This document shows positions 37,993-49,322 of a DNA stretch of 64,000 bases, one piece after another. The translations under genes were made by a program, and so were the position numbers. The first letter of the stretch is position 1; the number at the start of each line of letters is the position of its first letter. Source of the DNA: Schleiferilactobacillus shenzhenensis LY-73 (lineage in GTDB: Bacteria > Bacillota > Bacilli > Lactobacillales > Lactobacillaceae); the NCBI RefSeq assembly GCF_000469325.1, contig NZ_KI271583.1:18215-82214 (forward strand), written 5' to 3'. The notes beneath the pieces were generated by a model. The model did no database searches, was not told the DNA's origin, and saw only the letters and a list, made by a program, of their open reading frames with translations.

Positions 37993-38073
37993 GGGATCGT
38001 AACTATTCAATTAGGCGAAACCCAGATCCACCTCGTACGACCACTCGGCCGCCGCGGCGGGTTTGGGTTTTTC
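37993..38073 (+). promoter_or_regulatory. RAT antiterminator / terminator switch 2
   Basis: GGGATCGTAACTATTCAATT...GGCGAAACCC (37993-38023) is a second RAT. Its 3' part AAACCC (38018-38023) can instead pair with GGGTTT (38065-38070) in a terminator with a T5 tail. It gives bglPA an extra layer of LicT control beyond switch 1. Confidence 0.88.
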
Positions 38074-38095
38074 TGTTATCTAGGAGGTCATCACA

Positions 38096-41441
<3,346 letters not shown>

Positions 41442-41453
41442 CTCAGTGGGGAA

Positions 41454-41493
41454 AAAAACACCAAGCAGCATACGACTTTGGCTGCTTGGTGTT
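41454..41493 (+). terminator. Terminator of the bgl operon
   Basis: ACACCAAGCAGC pairs with GCTGCTTGGTGT, followed by T5. Confidence 0.92.
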
Positions 41494-41500
41494 TTTGCGT

Positions 41501-41521
41501 GCGCATTGAAAAACAATGCGC
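41501..41521. repeat. Perfect hairpin beside the bgl terminator
   Basis: GCGCATTG-AAAAA-CAATGCGC, an 8-bp stem with a 5-base loop and no T run. It opens the structured region 41501-41908. Confidence 0.6.
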
Positions 41522-41528
41522 GGGACCC

Positions 41529-41695
41529 GGCGATTTGGGCCCTCCGGCTGGCTGGGGCTGGAACGCCATGGACGCGACTTTGAGCCAAGCAAAGTGCGCT
41601 TGTCTCAAAGATCGGCCTTGTTGTAAGTGGGCAAAGAGCGCCCACTTACAACAATTTCATGGCTGAGCCCCGCCAGCCTCCGGGCCCAAATCGCC
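41529..41695. ncRNA. Three-way-junction structured element
   Basis: An outer stem GGCGATTTGGGCCC (41529-41542) / GGGCCCAAATCGCC (41682-41695) is perfect over 14 bp and continues with GGCTGGC-T-GGGGCT against AGCCCC-GCCAGCC, then CCATG/CATGG. Inside are two hairpins: CTTTGAG..CAAGC (41578-41590) with GCTTG..CTCAAAG (41598-41610), and TTGTTGTAAGTGGGC (41618-41632) with its 15-bp perfect complement (41640-41654). No coding frame fits. It could be a non-coding RNA or a folded mobile repeat (MITE-like); strand is not determined. Confidence 0.6.
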
Positions 41696-41908
41696 TACAT
41701 CCTGTCCAATCGTAAGGTTTTCGATGCCAGGACACATTCACCGGAGGGGTCGCGTGAACTTCATACTGCCAGGCAATGCTGTAATGACCGCAGAGAGGTT
41801 TGCCAGGGCTTCATATCAAGTGAGACTGTTTTAGTTAGTTTCCGAGAATGTAGGAGCCCGGAGTCACCCGGGTCAAGACCACACGGTAACCGCTCTACCC
41901 CAAAACAG
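41696..41908. other. Gene-free stretch with a second folded block
   Basis: ACTGTTTT (41824-41831) and AAAACAGT (41901-41908) are inverted and enclose a CCCGG-AGTCA-CCCGGG hairpin. No gene, tRNA or known riboswitch could be supported here. Confidence 0.4.
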
Positions 41909-42541
41909 TTACTTAGCCTGCGCGGCTTTCAACCGTTGCGCAATTTCTGCCTTGGTCCCCACAGAGATAAACAGCGGACCGTCTGACTGGGCGGGCAGGC
42001 TGTCGGCTAGGCCGCCTAAGTCGTATGGATCGAACCCGATTTGGTCGATTAAGTCTTTGACGGTGTTCTTCGCCTGCTTGTCGTCCCCGGCGATGGGCAC
42101 AGCGATGCGCTGCGGGTCGCCGGTGGGGCGGGGCATGGCGGTGATGCGGGCCATGGCGATGGTGTTGAAGCCCTTGACCACTTTCTTACTCTGCAATTGG
42201 CGAGCGACGAACTGGGACGTGGCCTCTTCGTGTTTCTCCAAATTCATGATATTCCCGTCCCGGTTCGGAAAGTAGTTGGTGACGTCCAAAATGATGGGAT
42301 CGCCGGGAAACGGCGCCGGCAATTCGCGGACCGCATTGAACGGCACAGCCAGCACGACCAGCGGCTGTTTCACGGCGTCCGCGATGGTGCCGGCGCTGGC
42401 GTTGACGCCCAGTTTCTCAATTAACGGATTCAAACTCTCCACGCTGTGGCGGTGGCTCATGACGACATGGTGACCGGCATGGACGAACAACTGCGCTAAG
42501 GCTTTACCCACATTCCCGGTACCGATAAACCCAATATCCAT
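41909..42541 (-). CDS. F420-type NADP-binding oxidoreductase
   Basis: 210 residues. The N-terminal Rossmann motif GFIGTGNVGKALAQLF is followed by a basic SHRHS that fits NADP. DVTNYFPNRDG and KGFNTIAMARI match the NADPH-dependent F420 reductase/YdcP-type group widespread in lactobacilli, which do not make F420; the true substrate is unknown. ATG 42541 with AAGGGGG. Confidence 0.82.
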   Translation of the reverse strand: MDIGFIGTGNVGKALAQLFVHAGHHVVMSHRHSVESLNPLIEKLGVNASAGTIADAVKQPLVVLAVPFNAVRELPAPFPGDPIILDVTNYFPNRDGNIMNLEKHEEATSQFVARQLQSKKVVKGFNTIAMARITAMPRPTGDPQRIAVPIAGDDKQAKNTVKDLIDQIGFDPYDLGGLADSLPAQSDGPLFISVGTKAEIAQRLKAAQAK

Positions 42542-42643
42542 AATCGATTCCCCCTTGTTTGCTCTACTTCAAGCATATCACGCGAGGCCGCGGACGGCAC
42601 GGTCACACGCTTGGTACATTGGCCTGGACCAGTTGACTGGCAC

Positions 42644-42677
42644 AAAAAAATACCGTTCGGCAACTGCCAAACGGTAT
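42644..42677 (-). terminator. Terminator after tRNA-Val
   Basis: On the minus strand ATACCGTTTGGCA pairs with TGCCGAACGGTAT and a T7 run follows. Confidence 0.9.
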
Positions 42678-42699
42678 CGCGGTCATTTGATTGCGCGAG

Positions 42700-42772
42700 T
42701 GGAGACTGCAGGGTTCGAACCTGCGACCCCTTGCATGTGATGCAAATGCTCTCCCAGCTGAGCTAAGCCTCC
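42700..42772 (-). tRNA. tRNA-Val (anticodon CAC)
   Basis: Cloverleaf read on the minus strand: acceptor GGAGGCT/AGTCTCC with one G-T pair, D arm GCTCAGCTGGGAGAGC, anticodon stem TTTGC/GCAAG around loop ATCACAT (anticodon CAC, decoding GUG), T arm GCAGGTTCGAACCCTGC, discriminator A. The CCA end is not encoded. It is a single gene with its own promoter (TTGATT, 16 bp, TATAGT at 42818-42791) and terminator. Confidence 0.95.
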
Positions 42773-42790
42773 AAAAACACTACGTCTACT

Positions 42791-42818
42791 ACTATAAAAC
42801 TTGTGGAAGAAAAATCAA
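42791..42818 (-). promoter_or_regulatory. Promoter of tRNA-Val
   Basis: On the minus strand TTGATT (42818-42813), 16-bp spacer, TATAGT (42796-42791), about 18 bases before the mature tRNA. Confidence 0.75.
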
Positions 42819-42922
42819 GGGAAAAGACACGGTTCGAGGGAAATTGTTAGCGTTTCCCGAGACAGCCTGTTATGCTTTTCTCGACAGTAATGGGGCCGTC
42901 AACAGAAAGCGGGGAGTCCATC

Positions 42923-43180
42923 ATGATTTACGAGGGCATTGCACTAGTGTTACTGGCCGTTCAGCTGCTGGCCAGCCGGAAGAAAAGTCTCGGCATGGGG
43001 ATCGTCAATATCGTAGCGTTTATTGCGTTCACCGCCGTGATCCTGCAGCTGCTCCTGGTCAGGATCACGGCACCCAACTGGCGTATCGCCACGGTCATTG
43101 GCATCGTCATTGTGGGGGTGGGGTGGACGGCCTGGCTGATCGTTCAACTCATCCGCCCCGTCCATCAATCGGCGGCTTAG
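42923..43180 (+). CDS. Small three-TM membrane protein
   Basis: 85 residues from ATG 42923 with a GGGGAG site. Three hydrophobic segments (about 3-16, 22-44 and 50-72), with ASRKKSLG between the first two. It resembles the 86-residue protein at 32144 in size and layout but not in sequence. No family recognised. Confidence 0.6.
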   Translation: MIYEGIALVLLAVQLLASRKKSLGMGIVNIVAFIAFTAVILQLLLVRITAPNWRIATVIGIVIVGVGWTAWLIVQLIRPVHQSAA

Positions 43181-43197
43181 GCAGAGGTCACAGCAGT

Positions 43198-43300
43198 TCA
43201 TTTGTTGTCCTCCGGGTCATGCACCTCATGCCATGCATTGAGCTGTGCCAGCCCCGTAACAGCCCGCCTCGGAGCCCAATCGGTGGGATGTGACCCGCAC
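43198..43300 (-). pseudogene. Relic of a rarA 3' end
   Basis: The minus strand reads HPTDWAPRRAVTGLAQLNAW then HEVHDPEDNK and a TGA at 43200-43198. The C-terminus of the RarA protein encoded at 45594-46922 is HPTDQGSEAKFAARLAQIKAW then HEAHDPDEP. HPTD, LAQ, AWHE and HDP are kept, with one codon deleted. Nothing RarA-like is seen further upstream in this frame. The relic and the live gene flank tex in the same orientation. Confidence 0.7.
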
Positions 43301-43309
43301 GGCGGTCCA

Positions 43310-43338
43310 TTGTGCCGCAACGGGGTTGTTGGTATGAT
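43310..43338 (+). promoter_or_regulatory. Promoter of tex
   Basis: TTGTGC (43310-43315), 17-bp spacer, TATGAT (43333-43338) with an extended TGG before it. Confidence 0.6.
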
Positions 43339-43390
43339 TAAACTTACTAAATCCGTGGGCTAATCCAGTAGAAAACGCGAGGAACAACGA

Positions 43391-45568
43391 GTGAGCAACA
43401 ACAAAATTATCCAACTGATTCAACATGAGTTAACCGAAATCACCGAGCACCAAATCGGCATGGTCATCCAATTAATGGATGACGGGAATACCGTCCCCTT
43501 CATTGCCCGGTACCGCAAAGAAATGACCGGCAACCTGGACGAAGTACAAATCCAAACCATCGAAGAAGCCTATCAGCGGGCCAACACGCTCCAGGACCGT
43601 AAGGCCGCCGTCATCAAAAGCATCGACGAGCAGGGCAAGTTAACGCCGCGCTTGACCCAGCAGATTGAAGCCAGCACAACACTCCCAGAGGTCGAAGACA
43701 TTTATTTGCCTTATAAGCAGAAGCGCCGCACCAAGGCGATGGTGGCCCGCAGCCAGGGACTGGCTGGACTGGCCGAGTGGCTGCTTTCATTTCCCACGGC
43801 GCCGCTAGACCATGAGGCAGAAAAGTATGTGACGCCAGAGAACGGCATCGAGACCGCTGAGGAGGCTCTCGCCGGCGCCCATGAAATCTTAGCGGAAGGT
43901 TTCGGCGAAGCCGCGGAATTGCGCGGGTGGATCCGCCGCTGGACGACCAATTCCGGTAAACTTAAAGTCGTTGCGAAGGCTAGCGCCAAGGACGTAGACG
44001 AAAAGGGCGTTTACCAACAGTATTACGATTTTGAGGCGCCCATAAAGAAAATCGCCGCGACGCAGACCTTAGCGATCAACCGCGGTGAAAAGGAAAAAGT
44101 ATTAACCGTCAAAGTCGTGACAGCGCCAGAGGCGGTCATGAACTTTCTGCACTTTAAGATTATTGCCAGTCACCCTGAGAGTGCCGCCACGAAGTTTATC
44201 GAAGCCGCCTACCAAGACGCCTACAAGCGCTTTATTGCCCCTGCCATTGAGCGGGAAGTACGCAATACGCTGACCGCGACAGCGGATGCCGCGTCCATTA
44301 AGGTGTTCGGTCAAAATTTATATCATCTGCTGATGCAGCCGCCGCTGAAGGGCAAGGTCGTGCTCGGCTTTGACCCCGCGTACCGGACCGGGTGCAAGCT
44401 GGCAGTGGTCAACGAAAACGGCAAACTGTTGGCCCAAACGGTGATTTATCCGCACCCGCCGGCCCCTGAGAAAAAGCGTCAGGCCGCCGCTGGTGAACTG
44501 ATCGACTTATTGGAAAAATACCAAGTGACCATGATTGCCATTGGCAATGGGACCGCCAGCCGCGAGTCAGAACAGTTCGTGGCCTCCGTGATCAAGCAGG
44601 CCAAACGGGACATTTTCTACGTTATCGTGAACGAGGCCGGCGCTTCTGTTTACTCCGCCAGTCAGGCCGCCCGGGATGAATTCCCGGACTTGCCGGTCGA
44701 ACGGCGCAGTGCGATCAGTATTGCCCGCCGGCTGCAGGACCCGCTGGCAGAACTGGTCAAAATTGACCCCGAATCGATCGGTGTCGGCCAATACCAGCAT
44801 GACCTGCCCAGCAAAGAACTCGCGAATGAACTGGACACGATCGTTGAACGGGCGGTGAATCAAGTCGGGGTGGATTTGAACACCGCCAGTGCCCAATTAT
44901 TGACCCACATTTCCGGGCTCTCATCAACCATTGCTGGCAACATTGTCCAGTATCGCGACGACCAGGGCCGGTTCACGACGCGGACCGCTCTGAAAAAGGT
45001 CCCGCGCCTAGGGCCCAAAGCGTTCGAACAGGCGGCAGGCTTTCTCCGGATTCACGACGGGCAGAACCCCTTAGACAACACCGATATCCATCCTGAAAGC
45101 TACCCCGTGGCGAAAAAAATCATGGCCGCGGCGGGTGTGGCAGCCGCTGATTTGGGCAGCGCTCAGGCGAACGCCCAAATCCAGCAAGTGGCCGCCGCGA
45201 ACTTCGTCACTGGCGAGGTCGGTGCGGCAACGGTCCACGACATCATTGCCAGTTTGCAGGCACCGGGCCGCGACTTGCGGGAGACAATGCCGGCCCCGCT
45301 GCTCCGCCAAGACGTGCTGACGATGGCGGACCTCAAAGTGGGCATGAAGCTGCAGGGCACGGTCCGCAATGTGGTTGATTTTGGCGCGTTCGTCGACATT
45401 GGCGTGAAACATGACGGTTTGGTCCACGTTTCTAAAATGGCCCGCAAATTTGTTCGGGACCCGAAGACCGTTGTGGCGGTGGGCGATATTGTCGATGTGT
45501 GGGTCGTCTCCGTTGACCTGGACCGGGAACGGATCCAATTGAGTATGGTTGAGCCTACTGAAGGGTAA
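43391..45568 (+). CDS. Tex-family RNA-binding transcription accessory protein
   Basis: 725 residues. The N-terminal Tex domain (VPFIARYRKEMTGNLDEVQI), a YqgF/RuvC-like central domain (VVLGFDPAYRTGCKLAVV), helix-hairpin-helix motifs (QLLTHISGLSSTIAGNIV) and a C-terminal S1 domain (KVGMKLQGTVRNVVDFGAFV) follow in family order. Involved in transcription or RNA metabolism. Start GTG 43391 with GAGGA. Monocistronic between the rarA relic and rarA. Confidence 0.95.
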   Translation: MSNNKIIQLIQHELTEITEHQIGMVIQLMDDGNTVPFIARYRKEMTGNLDEVQIQTIEEAYQRANTLQDRKAAVIKSIDEQGKLTPRLTQQIEASTTLPEVEDIYLPYKQKRRTKAMVARSQGLAGLAEWLLSFPTAPLDHEAEKYVTPENGIETAEEALAGAHEILAEGFGEAAELRGWIRRWTTNSGKLKVVAKASAKDVDEKGVYQQYYDFEAPIKKIAATQTLAINRGEKEKVLTVKVVTAPEAVMNFLHFKIIASHPESAATKFIEAAYQDAYKRFIAPAIEREVRNTLTATADAASIKVFGQNLYHLLMQPPLKGKVVLGFDPAYRTGCKLAVVNENGKLLAQTVIYPHPPAPEKKRQAAAGELIDLLEKYQVTMIAIGNGTASRESEQFVASVIKQAKRDIFYVIVNEAGASVYSASQAARDEFPDLPVERRSAISIARRLQDPLAELVKIDPESIGVGQYQHDLPSKELANELDTIVERAVNQVGVDLNTASAQLLTHISGLSSTIAGNIVQYRDDQGRFTTRTALKKVPRLGPKAFEQAAGFLRIHDGQNPLDNTDIHPESYPVAKKIMAAAGVAAADLGSAQANAQIQQVAAANFVTGEVGAATVHDIIASLQAPGRDLRETMPAPLLRQDVLTMADLKVGMKLQGTVRNVVDFGAFVDIGVKHDGLVHVSKMARKFVRDPKTVVAVGDIVDVWVVSVDLDRERIQLSMVEPTEG

Positions 45569-45593
45569 TCAATCGCTGCACGACGCGGCGGCG

Positions 45594-46922
45594 CTATGGC
45601 TCGTCTGGATCGTGCGCTTCATGCCAGGCCTTGATCTGCGCCAGCCGCGCGGCAAATTTTGCCTCCGACCCCTGATCGGTGGGGTGGTAATACTCGTGAC
45701 CGACCAGATTGTCCGGCATCGTCTGCATGGTGGTCAGCTTGTCCTTGGTATTGTGGGCATACTGGTAGTCCTCGCCGTAATGCAGGTCGGCCATCAGCTT
45801 GGTGGGCGCGTTGCGCAGCTGCAGCGGCACCGGCTCCGCGGTGGTCTCTTGAGCGTCCTTCTTGGCAGCGTCGTAAGCCGTGTAGAGGGCGTTAGACTTC
45901 GGCGCCAGGCTCAGGTAGACGACGCACTGGGTAAGGTTCACGGTACACTCGGGCATCCCAATGAAGTGGGCGGCTTGGTACGCGGCGACGGCGATCTCCA
46001 GCGCCCGGGAGTCGGCCAGTCCGACGTCCTCGCTGGCGAAGCGGATCAGCCGGCGGGCAACGTACAACGGGTCCTCGCCGCCCTCAAGCATCCGGGCCAG
46101 CCAGTAGATGGCGGCGTCTGGGTCGCTGTTGCGCATGGATTTGTGCAGGGCAGAAATGATGTTGTAGTGTTCTTCGCCTTTCTTATCGTAAAGCAGGGAC
46201 TTCTTCCCCAAAAGCGGCACCAGCGCGTCTTTCGTGATGGTGACGCCTTTTTTGTCCCGGGGCGAATTGAGCACGGCCATCTCCAGTGTGTTCAGTGCCA
46301 CCCGGGCGTCGCCGTTGGCGAACTCGGCCATGATCTGCAAGGCTTCAGGGGTCAGCGTGACGTGCTGCTTGGCTAAGCCCTCCGGCCGGGCCACCGCCCG
46401 TTGAATGATGGTGGCAATGTTGGCCGTGGTCAGCGGGTGCAGGACGAAGACCTTGCAGCGGGACAGCAGTGCGGAGTTGATCTCGAAGGACGGGTTCTCC
46501 GTGGTCGCCCCGATGAGGATGATACTGCCTTTCTCCACGTAAGGCAGAAAGGCGTCTTGCTGGGCCTTGTTGAAGCGGTGGATCTCGTCGACGAAGACGA
46601 TGGTGCGCTCGCCGTATTGGCGGTTGGCCTCGGCGGTCTTCATCACCTCGCGAATCTCCTTGATGCCGCTGGTAACAGCACTGAAGTGGATGAACTTGGC
46701 CTTCGTCTGTTCGGCGATGATCTCGGCCAAGGTGGTCTTGCCGGTCCCTGGCGGCCCCCAGAAGATGAGGGAGGGCACGTCGTCGTGGCTGATCATCTCC
46801 CGCAGCGCCCCGTTCTCGCCCACCAGCTGGTCCTGACCGACGAAATCGGCGAGGGTACGGGGTCGCATCCGCGCCGCCAGGGGTTCCCGGGCTTCGTTGA
46901 TCGAATCGAATAAAGAGGTCAT
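45594..46922 (-). CDS. rarA: Replication-associated recombination protein RarA (MgsA)
   Basis: 442 residues. AAA+ ATPase that acts at stalled replication forks with SSB. Walker A GPPGTGKTTLAE, Walker B VFVDEIHRFNKAQQD, sensor GATTENPSFE. The start ATG 46922 gives MTSLFDSINEAREPLAARMRP as in relatives; a longer frame upstream is rejected. Convergent with tex; only 25 bases separate the stops. Confidence 0.96.
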   Translation of the reverse strand: MTSLFDSINEAREPLAARMRPRTLADFVGQDQLVGENGALREMISHDDVPSLIFWGPPGTGKTTLAEIIAEQTKAKFIHFSAVTSGIKEIREVMKTAEANRQYGERTIVFVDEIHRFNKAQQDAFLPYVEKGSIILIGATTENPSFEINSALLSRCKVFVLHPLTTANIATIIQRAVARPEGLAKQHVTLTPEALQIMAEFANGDARVALNTLEMAVLNSPRDKKGVTITKDALVPLLGKKSLLYDKKGEEHYNIISALHKSMRNSDPDAAIYWLARMLEGGEDPLYVARRLIRFASEDVGLADSRALEIAVAAYQAAHFIGMPECTVNLTQCVVYLSLAPKSNALYTAYDAAKKDAQETTAEPVPLQLRNAPTKLMADLHYGEDYQYAHNTKDKLTTMQTMPDNLVGHEYYHPTDQGSEAKFAARLAQIKAWHEAHDPDEP

Positions 46923-46951
46923 CAGCGGCTGCTTCCTTTCTGAAAATAATT

Positions 46952-46980
46952 TTGAATTCGAAAATTGAATACCGTAGAAT
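46952..46980 (+). promoter_or_regulatory. Promoter of the APC permease gene
   Basis: TTGAAT (46952-46957), 17-bp spacer, TAGAAT (46975-46980) in a short AT-rich patch between the divergent genes. Confidence 0.6.
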
Positions 46981-47101
46981 AAGGCGTAAAGAATTCTCCC
47001 CGGGAGGACCCGCTGTGCATAAGATGCCTTACCGCAACAAGCCGCCGGGCACACGCATTACCTGCTGTTAGTCTCTTTCAGAAAACACGGAGGTAATTGC
47101 G

Positions 47102-48766
47102 ATGCCTGATACAACAGAGACCCGGCCCCACTATATTCCGTGGGTCGTGGTCGCGTTAATGGATTTCGTCACCGTCATCGGCTTCGACGATATCATTTAT
47201 AACTTTCGGAACCAAGGCTTGGTGGCGGTCACCAGCTGGGTGCTGATGACCTTTCTCTACGTCATTCCGTACTCCTTAATTGTAGCGCACTTAGGGTCCA
47301 CGTTCAGCGCCGATGCCGGCGGTATCACCAGCTGGGTGCGGGAGACCAACGGCGATACGCTGGGCTACTTCGCCGCGTGGTTCTACTGGATCACCGGCCT
47401 GCCCTACGTCGTCGACGTGGCCAATTCTGTGGTCATCAGCTTCGGCTGGATGGTCAACGGCGACGGCGACATCCAGTCCCACATGAACAACGCCTGGTTC
47501 GGGCTGCTCACGGCGGTGGTGTTCATCTTCTTCATCTGGTTCCAGAGCCGCTTCCAGAACAAGTCGCTGGAGATCATGTCGGTCATCGGCGGCGGGGCGA
47601 TGTTCATTATGACGGTCCTGTTCGTGGGCATGACCATCGTCGGCCTGACCCAGGGCAGCCCGATCAAGACCCAGCCGTTTAACCTGCAGGCCTTTCTCCC
47701 TAAGAAATTGGACTTGAGCTTCTTCGCCACCTTCGGCCTGTTCATCTTTGCCATGAACGGGTCCGAATTGGCGGCGCCATACACGGCGGACATGAAGCAC
47801 CCCAGCCGGGACTTCCCCAAGTCGTTGAAGATGATCGCCGTGATGACGATGTTTCTGACGTTGTTCGGGACCTTCTCCCTGGGCGTCTACTTCAACGCCC
47901 ACCACTTGCCCAACGACTTGAAGATGAACGGGTCGTACTATGCGTTCCAAGCCATCGGCAAGCAGTTCGGGCTGGGTAATATCTTGATGTACGTCTTCGC
48001 GGTGGTCCAGTGTATCTACATGCTGGCCCAGCTGGCGGTGATTCTGGACGCCTCCACCCGAGTCTTCCTGGGGGACATGGCCAAGCGCTTCATGCCGCGC
48101 CAGCTGAGCAAGACCAACGCCGCTGGCTTGCCAATCAACGGGTATTGGATGACGACGATCCTCTGCGGCATCATCATGGTCATCGCCGGCTTCCTGCCCC
48201 AGATCAACGACATCTTCAACTGGCTGCTGAACTTGAACGGCATCGTCTCGCCGTTCTCCACCTGCTTCCTGTTCTGGGCGTTCATGATGGTCCGGCGCCA
48301 CAGCGACCGTTACCCGACGCCTAGCTATACCTATCTGAAGAATGACCGGGTAGGCTTCCTGGTCGGTCTATGGATGTTTGCCATCACCTTCCTCTTTGCC
48401 TTGATGGGCTTCTGGCCGGTGGACGCGGCATACGGCAGCGCCCTCTGGACCCGCTCGCTGGTGCTCTATATCGTGGTCACACTAGGCATGGTCGTGCTGG
48501 GCTTCCTGATGCCCTGGATCGCCAAGCGCCAGAGAGAAAGGGACGGCCTCGCCTTTGGCGCGGCCTTTTGGTACACCGTTACCGGCCTCCTGATGGTCGG
48601 CGGCGTGTATGTCTTCACGATTGGGATTTACAACGAGATCGTCCCGGCCAGCTTTGGCGTTTGGCGGGTCGTGATTACAGTGCTGGTCGACTTGGGCGTG
48701 GTCGCCCTGGTCTGGCTGGGCACGCGGAACGGCCGGCGGCAAGTGGCAACGGCGGCAGACGATTAA
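47102..48766 (+). CDS. APC-superfamily amino-acid permease
   Basis: 554 residues with 12-14 predicted helices. The first helices carry DFVTVIGFDDIIYNFRNQGL and GGITSWVRETNGDTLGYF, and GLFIFAMNGSELAAPYTADM is the TM6 region of APC transporters. It looks closest to the YjeM-like branch of basic/acidic amino-acid antiporters; the substrate cannot be read. ATG 47102 with GGAGG; single gene with promoter and terminator. Confidence 0.85.
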   Translation: MPDTTETRPHYIPWVVVALMDFVTVIGFDDIIYNFRNQGLVAVTSWVLMTFLYVIPYSLIVAHLGSTFSADAGGITSWVRETNGDTLGYFAAWFYWITGLPYVVDVANSVVISFGWMVNGDGDIQSHMNNAWFGLLTAVVFIFFIWFQSRFQNKSLEIMSVIGGGAMFIMTVLFVGMTIVGLTQGSPIKTQPFNLQAFLPKKLDLSFFATFGLFIFAMNGSELAAPYTADMKHPSRDFPKSLKMIAVMTMFLTLFGTFSLGVYFNAHHLPNDLKMNGSYYAFQAIGKQFGLGNILMYVFAVVQCIYMLAQLAVILDASTRVFLGDMAKRFMPRQLSKTNAAGLPINGYWMTTILCGIIMVIAGFLPQINDIFNWLLNLNGIVSPFSTCFLFWAFMMVRRHSDRYPTPSYTYLKNDRVGFLVGLWMFAITFLFALMGFWPVDAAYGSALWTRSLVLYIVVTLGMVVLGFLMPWIAKRQRERDGLAFGAAFWYTVTGLLMVGGVYVFTIGIYNEIVPASFGVWRVVITVLVDLGVVALVWLGTRNGRRQVATAADD

Positions 48767-48798
48767 CGCAATCGCCCATACTGGCGACTGTTCAATTC

Positions 48799-48825
48799 GG
48801 GTGGGGGATACCTCACCCTTTTTTG
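48799..48825 (+). terminator. Terminator of the permease gene
   Basis: GGGTG pairs with CACCC across about ten bases, followed by T6. Confidence 0.7.
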
Positions 48826-48881
48826 CATCGACTTAATGGTGTCTATCGATGATAAGCAGCATCCAGCGCGAAATCCAACGA

Positions 48882-48909
48882 TTGACCGAGCGACAGTAGC
48901 AGAAATACT
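48882..48909 (+). promoter_or_regulatory. Candidate promoter of a small RNA
   Basis: TTGACC (48882-48887), 16-bp spacer, AATACT (48904-48909). The only plausible promoter ahead of the hairpin series at 48920-49098. Confidence 0.4.
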
Positions 48910-48915
48910 GACTCT

Positions 48916-49098
48916 GACGGCACACCATGGACCGATGCTTCAGCCGGGTGTGCGCTCCACGGAGGCTGCGAAAAGCAGCCGTACTGTGGGTCGAAATGGA
49001 CATGTACTAAAGGGCAAAAACACAGCCAGTTAAATAATTTTCGAGTTCGGTGAATACACGTGGAAGGGTGACGTTATTTTCCCACGCGTGTTTTTTTG
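48916..49098 (+). ncRNA. Candidate structured small RNA
   Basis: Within a 556-base gap (48767-49322) three hairpins follow each other: GCACACC (48920-48926)/GGTGTGC (48947-48953); GGCTGC-GAAAA-GCAGCC (48964-48980) closed by CCAC/GTGG (48957, 48986); and a final ACACG..TGG/CCACGCGTGT stem with T7 (49056-49097) that is a terminator with no gene before it. A promoter-like element precedes. No known riboswitch or T-box fits. From 49100 to 49322 the DNA becomes AT-rich with no gene. Confidence 0.45.
49054..49098 (+). terminator. Orphan terminator before the surface-protein gene
   Basis: ACACG and TGG (49056-49063) pair with CCA and CGTGT (49082-49091), with a 2-base bulge, then T7. Confidence 0.6.
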
Positions 49099-49322
49099 TT
49101 GTGTTTTAATCAGCGGATACAAAGGACCAACTTGATTCTTCCACATTATTTAATTACGTATTTGACTATTGCCAAAAATAACACACATTTTGTATGAAAG
49201 CGACATCAATCATCCTTGCAATACAATTCCCACTATTAATTACCTTGAAAAAGTGGGAACTAAGTGGGTAAATAGAGATGAAGAAAATTCACAAAAAAGA
49301 ATATTTAGGGAGCTAAAATACG

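Noticed and set aside
41824-41908. A tRNA gene or tRNA relic
   Set aside because: GGTAGAGC-like and hairpin pieces were noted, but the acceptor, anticodon and T arms cannot be assembled into a cloverleaf.
43226-43426. 66-codon minus-strand frame before tex
   Set aside because: It is in a different frame from the rarA relic and overlaps the tex start; no protein pattern.
48836-49033. 65-codon frame in the gap before the surface protein
   Set aside because: No ribosome site, overlaps a hairpin series, no recognisable protein features.
49030-49098. T-box riboswitch
   Set aside because: GGAAGGGTGAC looked like the T-box core, but the conserved GGGTGGNACCGCG and stem I were not found, and the next gene is not an amino-acid or tRNA-synthetase gene.
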